Assembly (NCBI GenBank): GCA_963739995.1
Contig: CAVUCH010000004.1
Span: 62,001 to 126,000 of the forward strand
Length of the DNA stretch: 64,000 nt
Direction of reading: 5' to 3'
DNA from: CAVUCH01 sp963739995
GTDB taxonomy: Bacteria; Acidobacteriota; Vicinamibacteria; Vicinamibacterales; JAENWD01
Shown: positions 28,235 through 37,523 of the stretch, piece after piece
Numbering within the stretch: position 1 is the first letter of the stretch
Layout of the letters: the number at the start of each line of letters is the position of its first letter
The notes under the pieces: generated by a model
What the model was told of the DNA's origin: nothing
Seen by the model: only the letters and a program-made list of their open reading frames with translations
The model's database searches: none
Translations under genes and position numbers: made by a program

Positions 28235-28499
28235 TTGGAATCCCTCCGGCCTAGGTGCTTGCAGAGTCGGGGCCACATCGCCGGGCGGCGGGTGGTCGGC
28301 GGAGGCCAGGTGTGTCCGCCCGGCCAACCCGTCCACCGATCTGCTATTCTTGTGCTCAGGAAGCAGTGACGGCCGGGAGCCTCCGGCCACACCTCCCCAA
28401 CTCAGGCGCGATGCGTCCACCTTTTCACGGGCCGGACGCACCCGTTCGGCCGGATGCCGACGCGCCCCGGCAGAACAGGCCAACCATCCGAAGGACACC

Positions 28500-30083
28500 T
28501 TGACAGAGACACGCCTGAAAATCGCGGTCTTCATCGATTTCGACAACATCGAGATCGGCGTGAAGACCACCCTCGGCCAGACATTCGACGTGGCCGCCAT
28601 CCTCGAGGCGCTCAAGGAGCGCGGCGAGGTCGTCACCAAGGTCGCGTATGGCGACTGGAAGCGCGCCGGCGATCACGGCCGGCTCCTCTCACAGCATGCC
28701 ATCCGCATGGTGCAGCGCAACCTCACGCCTGGCGGCGACAAGAACGGCGCCGACATCAACCTCGCCCTCGACGCCCTCGAGATGGCGTTCACCCACGATC
28801 ACATCAATGCGTTCGTGATTGTTGGCGGCGACAGCGACTTCATCACGCTCGTCGAAAAGCTGAAGCAGTACGACAAGAAGGTCTTTGTCGTGGGCGGCCG
28901 CCAGTTCACGAGCCTCGTGATGCAGAAGAACTGTCACGAGTTCATCGCCTACGAGAACCTCGTCGGCGGACGCCGCACGACCACGGCCGAGAAGAAGGGC
29001 GGCCCGGCACAGGCACCGCCTTCGTCGAGCGACGTTGCAAAGGCGTTCCCGCTGGTGAAGCGCGCGCTCAAGGTACTTGTCGATCGCGAAGTCTCACCAC
29101 AGCTCGGACTCCTCAAGAGCACGCTCCTGCAGCTCGACTCCACGTTCTCCGAACGCGACTACGGCGCCAGCACCTTCCGCGATTTCATCGAGAAGGTCGC
29201 GCAGACCGGCATGGTCTCGCTGCGTCACTCCGGGCGCAGCCTGCTCGTGGAGCTGCCCGAGACCAACGGCGGCGGCGCGACCGGCACGTCGAACGGCGGT
29301 GGGAGCGGCGCAGCTTTGTCGGCCCCGCAGGCGACTGCCGATGCCGCGCCAGATGCCCGGCCGGACACACCACCTCAGGAGGTCGCTGTCGAAGCCGCGG
29401 AAGCGGCGGACACCCCGCCGCCAACCGAGGTCCGGGAAGGCGCCGCCCCGGTGCCCCTGGTCGATTCCGCGCAGGCGCAGCAGGCCATCCAGCGCGCACA
29501 GGACGCCTTTGGACGCGCGGCCCAGCCGCCGCGGTGGCCAATGTACGTGCGGCAGGTGAAGCAGTACCTCCGCACGGCCGACGAAGGCTTCGACGAACGC
29601 AAGTGGGGTTTTGCGACGATCGTCGAGTTCCTCCGTGCCTGTCAGCGCGAGGGCGTGTTCCGCCTCGAACGTGACCGCCAGGGCGTGCTGCGGGTGTTCC
29701 CCGGTGCAAACCTGCAGCGTCCGATCAGCCAGATCGGAACCGTGGCGGAGCCCGCCGACACGATCGAGACTCCCGAGCTGCCGCTGGCTGATCCTGTCGA
29801 CGCTCCCGGAGAACAGGCGCAGTTGAGACCCGAGCCCGAGGGCCGTGCAGGGCCTGCGGTGACGATGGACGTCACGGATGGCGTAACGGTCGAAAGAGAG
29901 CAGGCAGATCGTGAAGCGGCGATGTCGCCTGCGGCCCAGGACACCGCACCCGCGCGCACGACCCGGCCGCGGCGATCCGTCAAGAAGACCACGGCGGGCC
30001 GCCCGGCCGCGCGCAAGTCGACGGGGGCGAAGACCGCCGCGCCGCGCGCTCCGCGCGCGCGGAAGAAGGCTGGCGAGTATTAG
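28500..30083 (+). CDS. NYN-domain protein with two LOTUS (OST-HTH) domains and a basic tail
   Basis: A 527-residue protein. Residues about 8-155 are a NYN/PIN-like nuclease domain of the LabA type with acidic residues in VFIDFDNIEIG, DKNGADINLALDAL and FVIVGGDSDFITLVEKL. Residues about 180-255 form a LOTUS domain (FPLVKRALKVLVDREVSPQL...). After an acidic Pro/Ala linker, residues about 335-400 form a second (RWPMYVRQVKQYL...). The last 45 residues are Lys/Arg/Ala/Pro-rich like a histone-H1 tail. NYN plus LOTUS proteins are thought to bind and cut RNA. TTG at 28500 is chosen because AAGGA precedes it and the domain starts there; earlier in-frame ATGs add unrelated sequence. Confidence 0.82.
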   Translation: MTETRLKIAVFIDFDNIEIGVKTTLGQTFDVAAILEALKERGEVVTKVAYGDWKRAGDHGRLLSQHAIRMVQRNLTPGGDKNGADINLALDALEMAFTHDHINAFVIVGGDSDFITLVEKLKQYDKKVFVVGGRQFTSLVMQKNCHEFIAYENLVGGRRTTTAEKKGGPAQAPPSSSDVAKAFPLVKRALKVLVDREVSPQLGLLKSTLLQLDSTFSERDYGASTFRDFIEKVAQTGMVSLRHSGRSLLVELPETNGGGATGTSNGGGSGAALSAPQATADAAPDARPDTPPQEVAVEAAEAADTPPPTEVREGAAPVPLVDSAQAQQAIQRAQDAFGRAAQPPRWPMYVRQVKQYLRTADEGFDERKWGFATIVEFLRACQREGVFRLERDRQGVLRVFPGANLQRPISQIGTVAEPADTIETPELPLADPVDAPGEQAQLRPEPEGRAGPAVTMDVTDGVTVEREQADREAAMSPAAQDTAPARTTRPRRSVKKTTAGRPAARKSTGAKTAAPRAPRARKKAGEY

Positions 30084-30090
30084 TCCGTCC

Positions 30091-30110
30091 GCCGGAACTG
30101 AAGTTCCGGC
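30091..30110. repeat. REP-like palindrome (GGAACTGAAGTTCC family)
   Basis: GCCGGAACTGAAGTTCCGGC, perfect palindrome 8 bases after the NYN-LOTUS stop. Confidence 0.8.
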
Positions 30111-30157
30111 GCTGCATCGGCTGTCGGCGCCGGCTCCACATCGCGAGGGCTCGTGGA

Positions 30158-30177
30158 GCCGGGACTTTAGTCCCGGC
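30158..30177. repeat. REP-like palindrome (GGGACTTTAGTCCC family)
   Basis: GCCGGGACTTTAGTCCCGGC with the typical GTGGA before and GGACAG after. It forms a pair with the copy at 30091-30110 between convergent genes. Confidence 0.8.
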
Positions 30178-30218
30178 GGACAGAAGTCCCCCTCACACAA
30201 CCGCCCCTGGGGACCGAC

Positions 30219-33200
30219 CTACCGGGTGACGATGTACCCCACGCCGGCCTGCGTCGCCGCGGCGTTCAACTCGACGACATCCTTGTCTATCAGCGACCGC
30301 ACCTCTCCCGTGATCCGCGTCAGCTCCGCGTGGTAGGCGGCGAACATCTCCTTCATCCCCTGCGTCGGCGGGCCGTCGCCCTCGTCTGCGAAGGCCAGCA
30401 GCGGCGCGAGCCGGGAGTAGAGTTTGGCCCCGCCGCGCTGCGCGAGGATGTCGTAGGTGACCTCCGCTGTCGGGTTGTGCAGCTGCCGCTCGAGCTCATC
30501 GCAGCGTGCAGCGATGCGGTCGCCGGCCGCGAGGAGGTCGCGCGCGTCCGTGTGCCCGTCGAGCAGGGTTCGGCGCGCGGTGATCTGGCCCCGCACGGTT
30601 CGGATCTGCGACACCAGCGTTTCGAGCGCCGTCAGATCGTCGCGCAACTGGGCCGTGAAGGCGTCCTGCGCCAGGATATCCGCATCCGACATGGTGACCC
30701 GCGGATCTCGCACTACGCGAACCGGCGTCGTCACCGTCCGTCCGTCTGCTGTGATGCGCACGGTATAGGTGCCGGGCGGCACCATCGGACCCTGTTCCGG
30801 ATCCCCGGCGTCGATCCGCGCGCGGAGGATCTTCTTCGCACCCTGCCGCCTCAGGTCCCACGCGGCGCGCTGCACGCCGGGATCGGTGGGCAGGGCTTTC
30901 TTCAGCCGCGCCTCCTCGTCCTCCTCGGCCTCAGGGTCATCGTCTTTCGGCGGCGGCACGCTGCTCAGACGCCGCACGAGCCGTCCCTGCTCGTCCAGTA
31001 CTTCCATGATCAGCTCGCCCTTCGGTTTCGACTTCAGGAAGTAGTAGATGGTGGCGCCGACGGGCGGGTTCTGGCCCGCGCCGCGTACCCGGGCCGTCGC
31101 GGCGTACCGCCAGCGTGTCGCATCAGGCGTGGTGAACGCGAACAGATCCTGCCCCGCCACCTGCGGCGACAGCTCGCGCAGCGCCACGAGGTCGTCCAGG
31201 ATCCAGATCGAACGGCCGTGCGTGCCCAGCACGAGCGATCCGTCCTTCACCACGAGGTCGTGCACCGGCACCGTCGGCAGGTTCAGCTGCAGCGAGCGCC
31301 ACGTCGTGCCGGCGTCCGGCGAGTAGATCACGCCGCGCTCGGTACCCACGTACAACTGCCCCCGCTTCTGCGGATCCTCGCGAACGGTGTGCAGATAGAT
31401 GTCGCGTGGCAGCCCTGAATCGAGGCGCCTCCAGGTGCGGCCGTAATCCGTGGTGGCGTACAGGTACGGCCGCATGTCGTCCGTGCGATGTGCGTCCACG
31501 ACGACGAAGGCGGCTGCGGCGTCGAAGGGCGACGGCTCGATCAGGCTGACCGTCCCCCACTCTGGGAAGCCGGCCATTGCGCTTGTCACGTTCGTCCAGT
31601 TCGCGCCGCCATCGCGCGTGACGTGCACGAGGCCATCATCGCTGCCCGCCCAGATCACGCCTCTGGCCTTCGGGGATTCCGCGACCGCGAAAATCGTGCA
31701 GTAGAACTCCACGCCCGTGTTGTCGCCGGTGATCGGTCCACCGGACCACTTCTGCTTCGACCTGTCGTTCCGCGTGAGGTCCGGGCTGATCGCGGTCCAG
31801 CTCTGGCCGCCGTCGGCTGAGCGGAAGAGCACGTTGGCCGCGTGGTAGATCACCTGCGGATCGTGCGGCGAGGGCGCGATTGGTGCGGTCCACTGGAAGC
31901 GATACGTCAGATCTTCGGCGCCGTGACCGGACCCGTTCTCCGGATAGGCGCTCACGTTCCTCGCCTGGCGCGTCCGGTGGTCGTATCGCGAGATGTACCC
32001 GAGGTACTCGCCAGCGTAGACGATGTCGGGCTCGTCGGCCTTCGACACGACATGGCCCGCTTCCCCGCCGCCGACGTCGTACCAGTCGGCGTTCGTGATG
32101 CCGCCGCGGCCCAGGCTGTTGCTCGGTCCCTGCGCGGTCCCGAGATCCTGCATCGCGCCGGACACGCGGAACGGGACGCGCGTGTCCACCGACACGTGAT
32201 AGAACTGCCCGAGCGGCAGCAGGGCCGGCGTCCACGTATCACCACCGTCGTTCGAGATCTCGACACCGCCGTCGTTCCCGTCGATCATCCGCTTCGGGTT
32301 CTTCGGGTCGATCCACAGGTCGTGGTGATCGCCATGCCGGAAGCCGCGCACGATCTTGAGCGTCTGGCCGCCATCGATCGATCGGACCATTGGCACCTGG
32401 TGAAACCAGACATCATCGCGATTGACGGGGTTGATCGTCATCGTGGAGTAGTACCAGGCGCGCTGCCGCACCAGACGACTGGCGGTCGCGTGTTCCCACG
32501 TGTCACCGCCGTCATCCGAGCGGAACAGGCCGCCGTTCTCTGCTTCGATCAGCGCGTAGACGCGTCGTCCGTCAGAGGGCGCCACGGCGACGCCCACTTT
32601 TCCCCACGCGCCGTCCGGCAGCCCCTTGCCGGTGAGCGCCTTCCACGTGTCGCCGCCGTCCCGTGAGACGTGGAGCCCGCTGCCCGGCCCCCCGCTCACG
32701 AGCTCCCAGGGTCGGCGACGCGCCTGCCACAGCCCCGCAAAGACGACGTTCGGGTTCGAGGGATCGAAGGCCACGTCCGACGCCCCGGTGTCCGCGTCCT
32801 TCTGCAGCACCGGCTGCCACGTGCGGCCACCGTCTCGCGTGCGGTAGACCCCGCGCTCCGGGTTCGGTCCAAAGGCGTGCCCGAGCACCGCCGCAAACGC
32901 AATATCCGGGTTCTGCGGGTGGACGATCATCGTCCCGATCTGGCCGCTTTGCACCCACACGCGCGACCACGTCTTTCCGGCGTCCACGGACTTGTAGATG
33001 CCGTTTCCCGGCACGACGTTGCCCCGGATGTTCGCCTCGCCCGATCCCGCGTACACCACGTTCGGGTCCGAAGGTGCAACGGCGATCGATCCAATCGTGG
33101 AGGTCGCCTGGTCGTCGAAGATGGCCTTGAATGTGAGCCCACCGTCCGTGGACTTCCAGATGCCGCCCGACGCGGTTGCGGCGTAGTAGGTGTTCGGATC

Positions 33201-33443
33201 GCCGGCCACACCCGCCACGCGGGTGATCCGGCCACCCTGCGACGGGCCGATGCTCCGGTACTTGAGCGCTTTCAGCTCCGGCACGACGGGAATGCCGTGC
33301 ACGTGATCGGGCGTTGGGGACTGTGCGGCCGCCGACGCCGGCTGCGCGGACGCCTGGGCGGCTCTGCTGGTGGACGAAACGAACAGCGCGCCGGCCAGCA
33401 TCAAGGCGGAGGCGGCAGGGAACACGCGACGGGAGGTCAGCAT
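30219..33443 (-). CDS. VPS10/sortilin-like BNR-repeat secreted protein
   Basis: A 1074-residue exported protein often annotated as glycosyl hydrolase BNR repeat or sortilin. The signal peptide ends near SRAAQASAQ. It carries many Asp-box repeats of the S-x-D-x-G-x-T-W type (KSTDGGLTF, KSVDAGKTW, RTRDGGRTW, RSDDGGDTW, YSPDAGTTW) arranged as two beta-propellers, with HGRSIWILDD as the usual C-terminal hallmark. The last about 300 residues are helical (LTALETLVSQIRTVRGQI). These proteins are very common in Acidobacteriota; enzymatic activity is not shown. The ATG at 33443 has no Shine-Dalgarno but lies 8 bases after a TATTCT box. Confidence 0.85.
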   Translation of the reverse strand: MLTSRRVFPAASALMLAGALFVSSTSRAAQASAQPASAAAQSPTPDHVHGIPVVPELKALKYRSIGPSQGGRITRVAGVAGDPNTYYAATASGGIWKSTDGGLTFKAIFDDQATSTIGSIAVAPSDPNVVYAGSGEANIRGNVVPGNGIYKSVDAGKTWSRVWVQSGQIGTMIVHPQNPDIAFAAVLGHAFGPNPERGVYRTRDGGRTWQPVLQKDADTGASDVAFDPSNPNVVFAGLWQARRRPWELVSGGPGSGLHVSRDGGDTWKALTGKGLPDGAWGKVGVAVAPSDGRRVYALIEAENGGLFRSDDGGDTWEHATASRLVRQRAWYYSTMTINPVNRDDVWFHQVPMVRSIDGGQTLKIVRGFRHGDHHDLWIDPKNPKRMIDGNDGGVEISNDGGDTWTPALLPLGQFYHVSVDTRVPFRVSGAMQDLGTAQGPSNSLGRGGITNADWYDVGGGEAGHVVSKADEPDIVYAGEYLGYISRYDHRTRQARNVSAYPENGSGHGAEDLTYRFQWTAPIAPSPHDPQVIYHAANVLFRSADGGQSWTAISPDLTRNDRSKQKWSGGPITGDNTGVEFYCTIFAVAESPKARGVIWAGSDDGLVHVTRDGGANWTNVTSAMAGFPEWGTVSLIEPSPFDAAAAFVVVDAHRTDDMRPYLYATTDYGRTWRRLDSGLPRDIYLHTVREDPQKRGQLYVGTERGVIYSPDAGTTWRSLQLNLPTVPVHDLVVKDGSLVLGTHGRSIWILDDLVALRELSPQVAGQDLFAFTTPDATRWRYAATARVRGAGQNPPVGATIYYFLKSKPKGELIMEVLDEQGRLVRRLSSVPPPKDDDPEAEEDEEARLKKALPTDPGVQRAAWDLRRQGAKKILRARIDAGDPEQGPMVPPGTYTVRITADGRTVTTPVRVVRDPRVTMSDADILAQDAFTAQLRDDLTALETLVSQIRTVRGQITARRTLLDGHTDARDLLAAGDRIAARCDELERQLHNPTAEVTYDILAQRGGAKLYSRLAPLLAFADEGDGPPTQGMKEMFAAYHAELTRITGEVRSLIDKDVVELNAAATQAGVGYIVTR

Positions 33444-33451
33444 GGCTACAG

Positions 33452-33457
33452 AGAATA
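33452..33457 (-). promoter_or_regulatory. -10 box of the VPS10-like gene (probable leaderless start)
   Basis: TATTCT on the minus strand, 8 bases before the ATG at 33443, directly preceded by TG. Same hexamer as in the ArsR-methyltransferase promoter. Confidence 0.45.
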
Positions 33458-33516
33458 CATTCGGTGGAGCGTTCGCGGATCCGGTCTCGAAGGGTCGGAT
33501 TCCACGGGTCGGATTC

Positions 33517-33545
33517 TTGACCCGCTGCCGAAGACGGCTCACACT
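33517..33545 (+). promoter_or_regulatory. Promoter candidate of the DUF2207 gene
   Basis: TTGACC (33517-33522), 17-base spacer, CACACT (33540-33545), then 6 bases to the GTG. It predicts leaderless transcription; the -10 is imperfect. Confidence 0.4.
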
Positions 33546-33551
33546 TCTCAC

Positions 33552-35285
33552 GTGACCCGACCTGGACGTGTTCGATCCCTTCTGACTTTCGTGTTCGCGG
33601 CCGTGTCGCTGGCCGCCTTTGCCGTGCCGGTCGCCGCGAAGTCCTACTCGGCGGATCGGTTCGACGTGACGGCCCGGCTCCTGCCCGATCGGTCCCTAAC
33701 CGTAGAGGAGCGGCTCGTCTTCCGCTTCGAGGGTGGCGACTACACGTACGTATTCCGCGAGATCCCGAAGAATCGCACGGACGGCGTTCGCGATGTCGAA
33801 GCCGGGATGGATGGCGTGCCGTTCCGCGTCGGCGACGGCCCGGGGTCAATCGAACTGAAGGAGGGCCGATCCGTCCGCGTGACGTGGCGGTTCGCACCGA
33901 CGAGCGGCATCCACATCTTTACGCTCCGCTATCGAATGGCCGGCGTGCTCACGCTCGACGGCGTGGAAAACGTGCTGGCCTGGCGGGTGCTGCCGGGCAA
34001 GCACGAGTATCGAATCGGCTACGCCCGCGCGGTCGTGCAGCTGCCGCCGGGTGTGCGGCTCGTGGGACCGCCAACGGTGAGGCCGGCGGAGGCGGAGGTC
34101 AGCGTCCGCTACGCACCTGACGGACAGACCCCCCAGCAGATCGTGGCCGGCGGACAGAGCCTCGGGCGGGACGATGCGATCGGGCTCAAGGTGCGCCTCT
34201 CGCCTGAAGGGTTCGCGAGCACCTTGCCGATCTGGCAACGTGACGTCCTCGAACGGTCACGACGCGGTCCTTGGCTCCTGGTGGTCGCGGCCGCTGTGCT
34301 GGTGCTCGGCGTCAGTTGGCTCGCCGCGTTCTGGAGTGCGTGGCGGCGCTCGAGCGACCACGTGCACACGATGCCGTCGCGCAGGGCGGTGCCGCCACAC
34401 CCACAGCTGCCGGTGGCCATCGCGAGCCGGCTCGCAGGGGCCGCATCAGGCGGGCCGCCCTACGCCGCGACGATGGTCGATCTCGCCGGCCGTGGCGTCG
34501 TCGCGATCGAGGAGCCATCCGCTCGTCGGCGGCTGCGAGGCCGCCAGTTCGTCGCACGACTGTTGCAGCAGCCGCCTGGATTGCGCCCGCACGAAGCCGC
34601 GTGGCTCGACGTTGCATTCGGCAGTGCTGGAACGCACCGGAGCCCGGACGTACCCCTCTACAGGCTGCAGCGTCAATTTGCGCGCCGCCGGAACGCATTC
34701 AGACCGGCCGTAGACGACGAGATGCGGCAGGCCGGCCTGATCGATCCGGAGCGTGTGCACGCTCGTAAATCCCTCGCCAGAGCGGCGATCGTCACCGCCG
34801 TTCTCGCGCTCGCCGGGGCAGGCGTCGCCATCGTGCTGGTGAGCAGATTCGGCGGGTGGGCTGCCGTGATCCCCGTCTCGCTGGCCCTGGTTGCGGCAGC
34901 CAACGCGATAGCGGCCGGCAGCTTCTCCATCTTTACGCGCGAGGGCGAGCGGCTTGCGCAGGAGTGGAAGGCGTACTTCGCGGACGTGCGCCGCGTGGCG
35001 AAAGCGAAGGAGCCGGAGCCCGCCTGGAACCGGTCCGATCTGCTGGCCTACGCCGTCGCGGCGGGCGTCGGCGCCGCGTGGGCGCGGCGGACCGCGGGAG
35101 CACCCGGGCAGTTTGCGCCGCCGGCGTGGTTCCACTCCGCGGCGGGCGCGGGGGAGGACCGCAACGTGTCGTTTGTAGCCTTCCTCGGCAGCCACGCAAG
35201 CGCTTCGCCCGCAGGGGCAGGAGCGAGCGCTGAAGGTGGCGGTGGCGGCGGTGCGGCTGGCGGCGGGTCGAGCGGAGCGGGGTGA
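33552..35285 (+). CDS. DUF2207 membrane protein
   Basis: A 577-residue membrane protein of the DUF2207 family, function unknown. The signal peptide (LLTFVFAAVSLAAFAVPVAA) is followed by an extracytoplasmic beta-rich domain (about 30-230: DVTARLLPDRSLTVEERLVFRFEGGDYTYVFREIP). One transmembrane helix (LLVVAAAVLVLGVSWLAAFW) leads to a cytoplasmic part, then another hydrophobic hairpin (about 410-455). It ends in a Gly/Ser-rich tail (GGGGGGAAGGGSSGAG), typical of this family. GTG at 33552 is chosen for the clean signal peptide. It diverges from the VPS10-like gene. Confidence 0.83.
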   Translation: MTRPGRVRSLLTFVFAAVSLAAFAVPVAAKSYSADRFDVTARLLPDRSLTVEERLVFRFEGGDYTYVFREIPKNRTDGVRDVEAGMDGVPFRVGDGPGSIELKEGRSVRVTWRFAPTSGIHIFTLRYRMAGVLTLDGVENVLAWRVLPGKHEYRIGYARAVVQLPPGVRLVGPPTVRPAEAEVSVRYAPDGQTPQQIVAGGQSLGRDDAIGLKVRLSPEGFASTLPIWQRDVLERSRRGPWLLVVAAAVLVLGVSWLAAFWSAWRRSSDHVHTMPSRRAVPPHPQLPVAIASRLAGAASGGPPYAATMVDLAGRGVVAIEEPSARRRLRGRQFVARLLQQPPGLRPHEAAWLDVAFGSAGTHRSPDVPLYRLQRQFARRRNAFRPAVDDEMRQAGLIDPERVHARKSLARAAIVTAVLALAGAGVAIVLVSRFGGWAAVIPVSLALVAAANAIAAGSFSIFTREGERLAQEWKAYFADVRRVAKAKEPEPAWNRSDLLAYAVAAGVGAAWARRTAGAPGQFAPPAWFHSAAGAGEDRNVSFVAFLGSHASASPAGAGASAEGGGGGGAAGGGSSGAG

Positions 35286-35379
35286 AGACCGGGCGCCTCC
35301 CCCGCAGCTCCTTGGGAGCCCCGCTACGAGCGTCGCGACCGCAAACCCGCCGCCGCCCAGCGCCACGCCCAGCGCCTGT

Positions 35380-35385
35380 TATGAT
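35380..35385 (+). promoter_or_regulatory. Extended -10 box of parE
   Basis: TATGAT preceded by TGT (extended -10), 13 bases before the ATG at 35399. An in-frame ATG at 35381 lies inside the box and is therefore unlikely to be used. Confidence 0.4.
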
Positions 35386-35398
35386 CGCGTCCGTCCTC

Positions 35399-37315
35399 AT
35401 GAGCACAACCTACACCGCGAAAGACATCACCGTCCTCGAAGGTCTCGAGCCCGTACGCAAGCGGCCGGGCATGTACATCGGCGGCGTCGGCGCTTCCGGG
35501 CTGCATCATCTCGTCTGGGAGACGCTCGACAACGCCGTCGACGAAGCGATGAACGGGCACGCCACGACCATCGCGGTCACACTGCACGCGGACGGCTCCT
35601 CGCTCACAGTGGCAGACGATGGGCGCGGGATTCCGGTGGACAGGCATCCCAAGACGAAACAGAGCGCGCTCGAGGTGATCTTCACGGTGCTCCACGCAGG
35701 CGGGAAGTTCGAGGCCGGCAACTACAAGACGGCCGGCGGCCTGCACGGTGTCGGCGCGTCGGTGGTCAACGCTCTCTCGAAGGAGCTGGTCGCAACCGTC
35801 AAGCGCGACGGCTCCACCTGGGAGATGCGTTTCAAGCAGGGGAAGCCGACCGGCCCCCTCAAGAACCTCGGCCCATCGCGCGGCAGCGGCACGACTGTCT
35901 ACTTCCATCCCGACCCGACGATCTTTCCGAAAGTGGAGTTCGATCCTGCCCTCATCCGCGAGCGGCTCGAGGTGATCAGCTACATCCACAAGGGCGTGAG
36001 GGTCACCTTCGAGAACGAGGCGACGAGCGAGAAGGAGGTCTTCCAGCACGAGGAGGGACTCGTCCAGTATCTCGAGAAGATCGTCCGCGAGCGCGGCACC
36101 AAGCCTGTACACGAGGCGCCGTTCACGCTCGAGCGTTTCAACGGACTGCGGGTGGACCTCGTCCTGCAGTGGACCGAGTCTACCGACGAGCACCTGCGCA
36201 GCTATGCGAATGGCATCCCGACCGGATCCGGCGGGACGCACGAGAACGGCCTCCGCGCGGGCGTGGGCAAGGCGGTCCGCAACTTCATCGAGACGCACAA
36301 TATGTCACCGAAGGGCGTGACGCTGACGGCCGAAGACATTCGCGAAGGGCTCACGGGCGTGCTGAGCGTGTTCCTCGCGGAGCCGCAGTTCCAGGGCCAG
36401 ACGAAGGACCGGCTGAACAACCCCGAGCTGCTCTCCGCGATCGACTCCACGGTGCGTCCGGCGCTCGAGCACTGGATGAACCACAACATCAGCGTCGCCG
36501 AGGCCGTCGTCGCGCGCATCATCCTCGCCGCGCGCGCACGCGAGGCGAGTCGTGCGGCGCAGCAGGAGGTCACGCGCAAGACGGCGACCTCCGCCCGCCT
36601 CGCCCTGCCGGGCAAGTTGACCGACTGTTCGTCCAACGATCGCGACGGCACCGAGATCTTCATCGTCGAGGGCGATTCGGCCGGCGGCTCCGCGAAGCAG
36701 GGGCGCGATCGGATCCGGCAGGCGATCCTGCCGCTGCGGGGCAAGGTGCTCAACACCGAGAGCGCGTCGCTCGCGAAGGTGCTCGAGAACAAGGAACTGT
36801 CCGACCTCGTCACGGCACTCGGCTGCGGGCTGGGCAAGAACTTCGACCTCTCCCGCCTGCGCTACGGGAAAATCATCATCCTCGCCGATGCGGATTCCGA
36901 CGGCCACCACATCGCCACGCTGCTGCTCACCTTCATGTACCGCCACATGCCGCAGCTGATGGCCAACGGCCGCGTGTACCTCGCGCAGCCGCCGCTCTAT
37001 CGGATCGACATCGGCAAGGAGACGTTCTGGGCCCTCGACGATCCGCACAAAGCCGACATCCTGAACAAGCACCGCAAGGGCGCCAACGGCCGCGCCACCC
37101 CGGAGATCACCCGCTTCAAGGGCCTTGGCGAGATGATGCCGAAGGTGCTGTGGGAGACGACGCTGAACCCGAAGACGCGCCGGTTGCTGCGGGTGGACAT
37201 CGCCGATCAGATCGTCACGGACCGTGTCATCAACGAGTTGATGGGCAAGGACGCCTCTGCGAGGTTCCGCTTCATCATGGAGCGGGCGGAGGAGGCGGAG
37301 GAACTCGACCTCTGA
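35399..37315 (+). CDS. parE: DNA topoisomerase IV / gyrase subunit B (ATPase)
   Basis: A 638-residue type IIA topoisomerase B subunit, which uses ATP to drive strand passage with the A subunit. GHKL ATPase motifs: LVWETLDNAVDEAMNG, ADDGRGIPVDRHP, and TAGGLHGVGASVVNALS. The transducer and TOPRIM domains follow: FIVEGDSAGGSAKQGRDR (EGDSA), KNKELS-like ENKELSDL, and ILADADSDGHHIATLLLTF (DxDxDG). It ends IMERAEEAEELDL. Length and the lack of a large insert fit ParE; the partner is most likely parC at 24246. Its stop is followed by the REP/RAYT cluster. Confidence 0.9.
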   Translation: MSTTYTAKDITVLEGLEPVRKRPGMYIGGVGASGLHHLVWETLDNAVDEAMNGHATTIAVTLHADGSSLTVADDGRGIPVDRHPKTKQSALEVIFTVLHAGGKFEAGNYKTAGGLHGVGASVVNALSKELVATVKRDGSTWEMRFKQGKPTGPLKNLGPSRGSGTTVYFHPDPTIFPKVEFDPALIRERLEVISYIHKGVRVTFENEATSEKEVFQHEEGLVQYLEKIVRERGTKPVHEAPFTLERFNGLRVDLVLQWTESTDEHLRSYANGIPTGSGGTHENGLRAGVGKAVRNFIETHNMSPKGVTLTAEDIREGLTGVLSVFLAEPQFQGQTKDRLNNPELLSAIDSTVRPALEHWMNHNISVAEAVVARIILAARAREASRAAQQEVTRKTATSARLALPGKLTDCSSNDRDGTEIFIVEGDSAGGSAKQGRDRIRQAILPLRGKVLNTESASLAKVLENKELSDLVTALGCGLGKNFDLSRLRYGKIIILADADSDGHHIATLLLTFMYRHMPQLMANGRVYLAQPPLYRIDIGKETFWALDDPHKADILNKHRKGANGRATPEITRFKGLGEMMPKVLWETTLNPKTRRLLRVDIADQIVTDRVINELMGKDASARFRFIMERAEEAEELDL

Positions 37316-37355
37316 TGATGCCCGCCAGCACGTCAAGCCGGTCGACGGACCCTCT

Positions 37356-37523
37356 GCAGGGCTGAAGCCCTGCCCCACTTCCTCTCACGCTCATCAAGCA
37401 TGTGGGGCAGGGCTTCAGCCCTGCCAGACGCCTGTGGGGCAGGGCTTCAGCCCTGCACGAGACGCATGTGAGGCACGGCTTCAGCCTGCACGAGACACAT
37501 GTGGGGCAGGGCTTCAGCCCTGC
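37356..37523. repeat. REP cluster upstream of the RAYT 3' end (five copies)
   Basis: Five copies of the palindrome GGCAGGGCTTCAGCCCTGCC or its reverse, at 37356-37373, 37406-37425, 37439-37456, 37472-37489 (degenerate) and 37505-37523, each preceded by GTGGG or followed by CCCAC, often with ACGAGACNCATGTG between. The last copy overlaps the end of the RAYT gene and supplies its stop codon. Confidence 0.9.
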
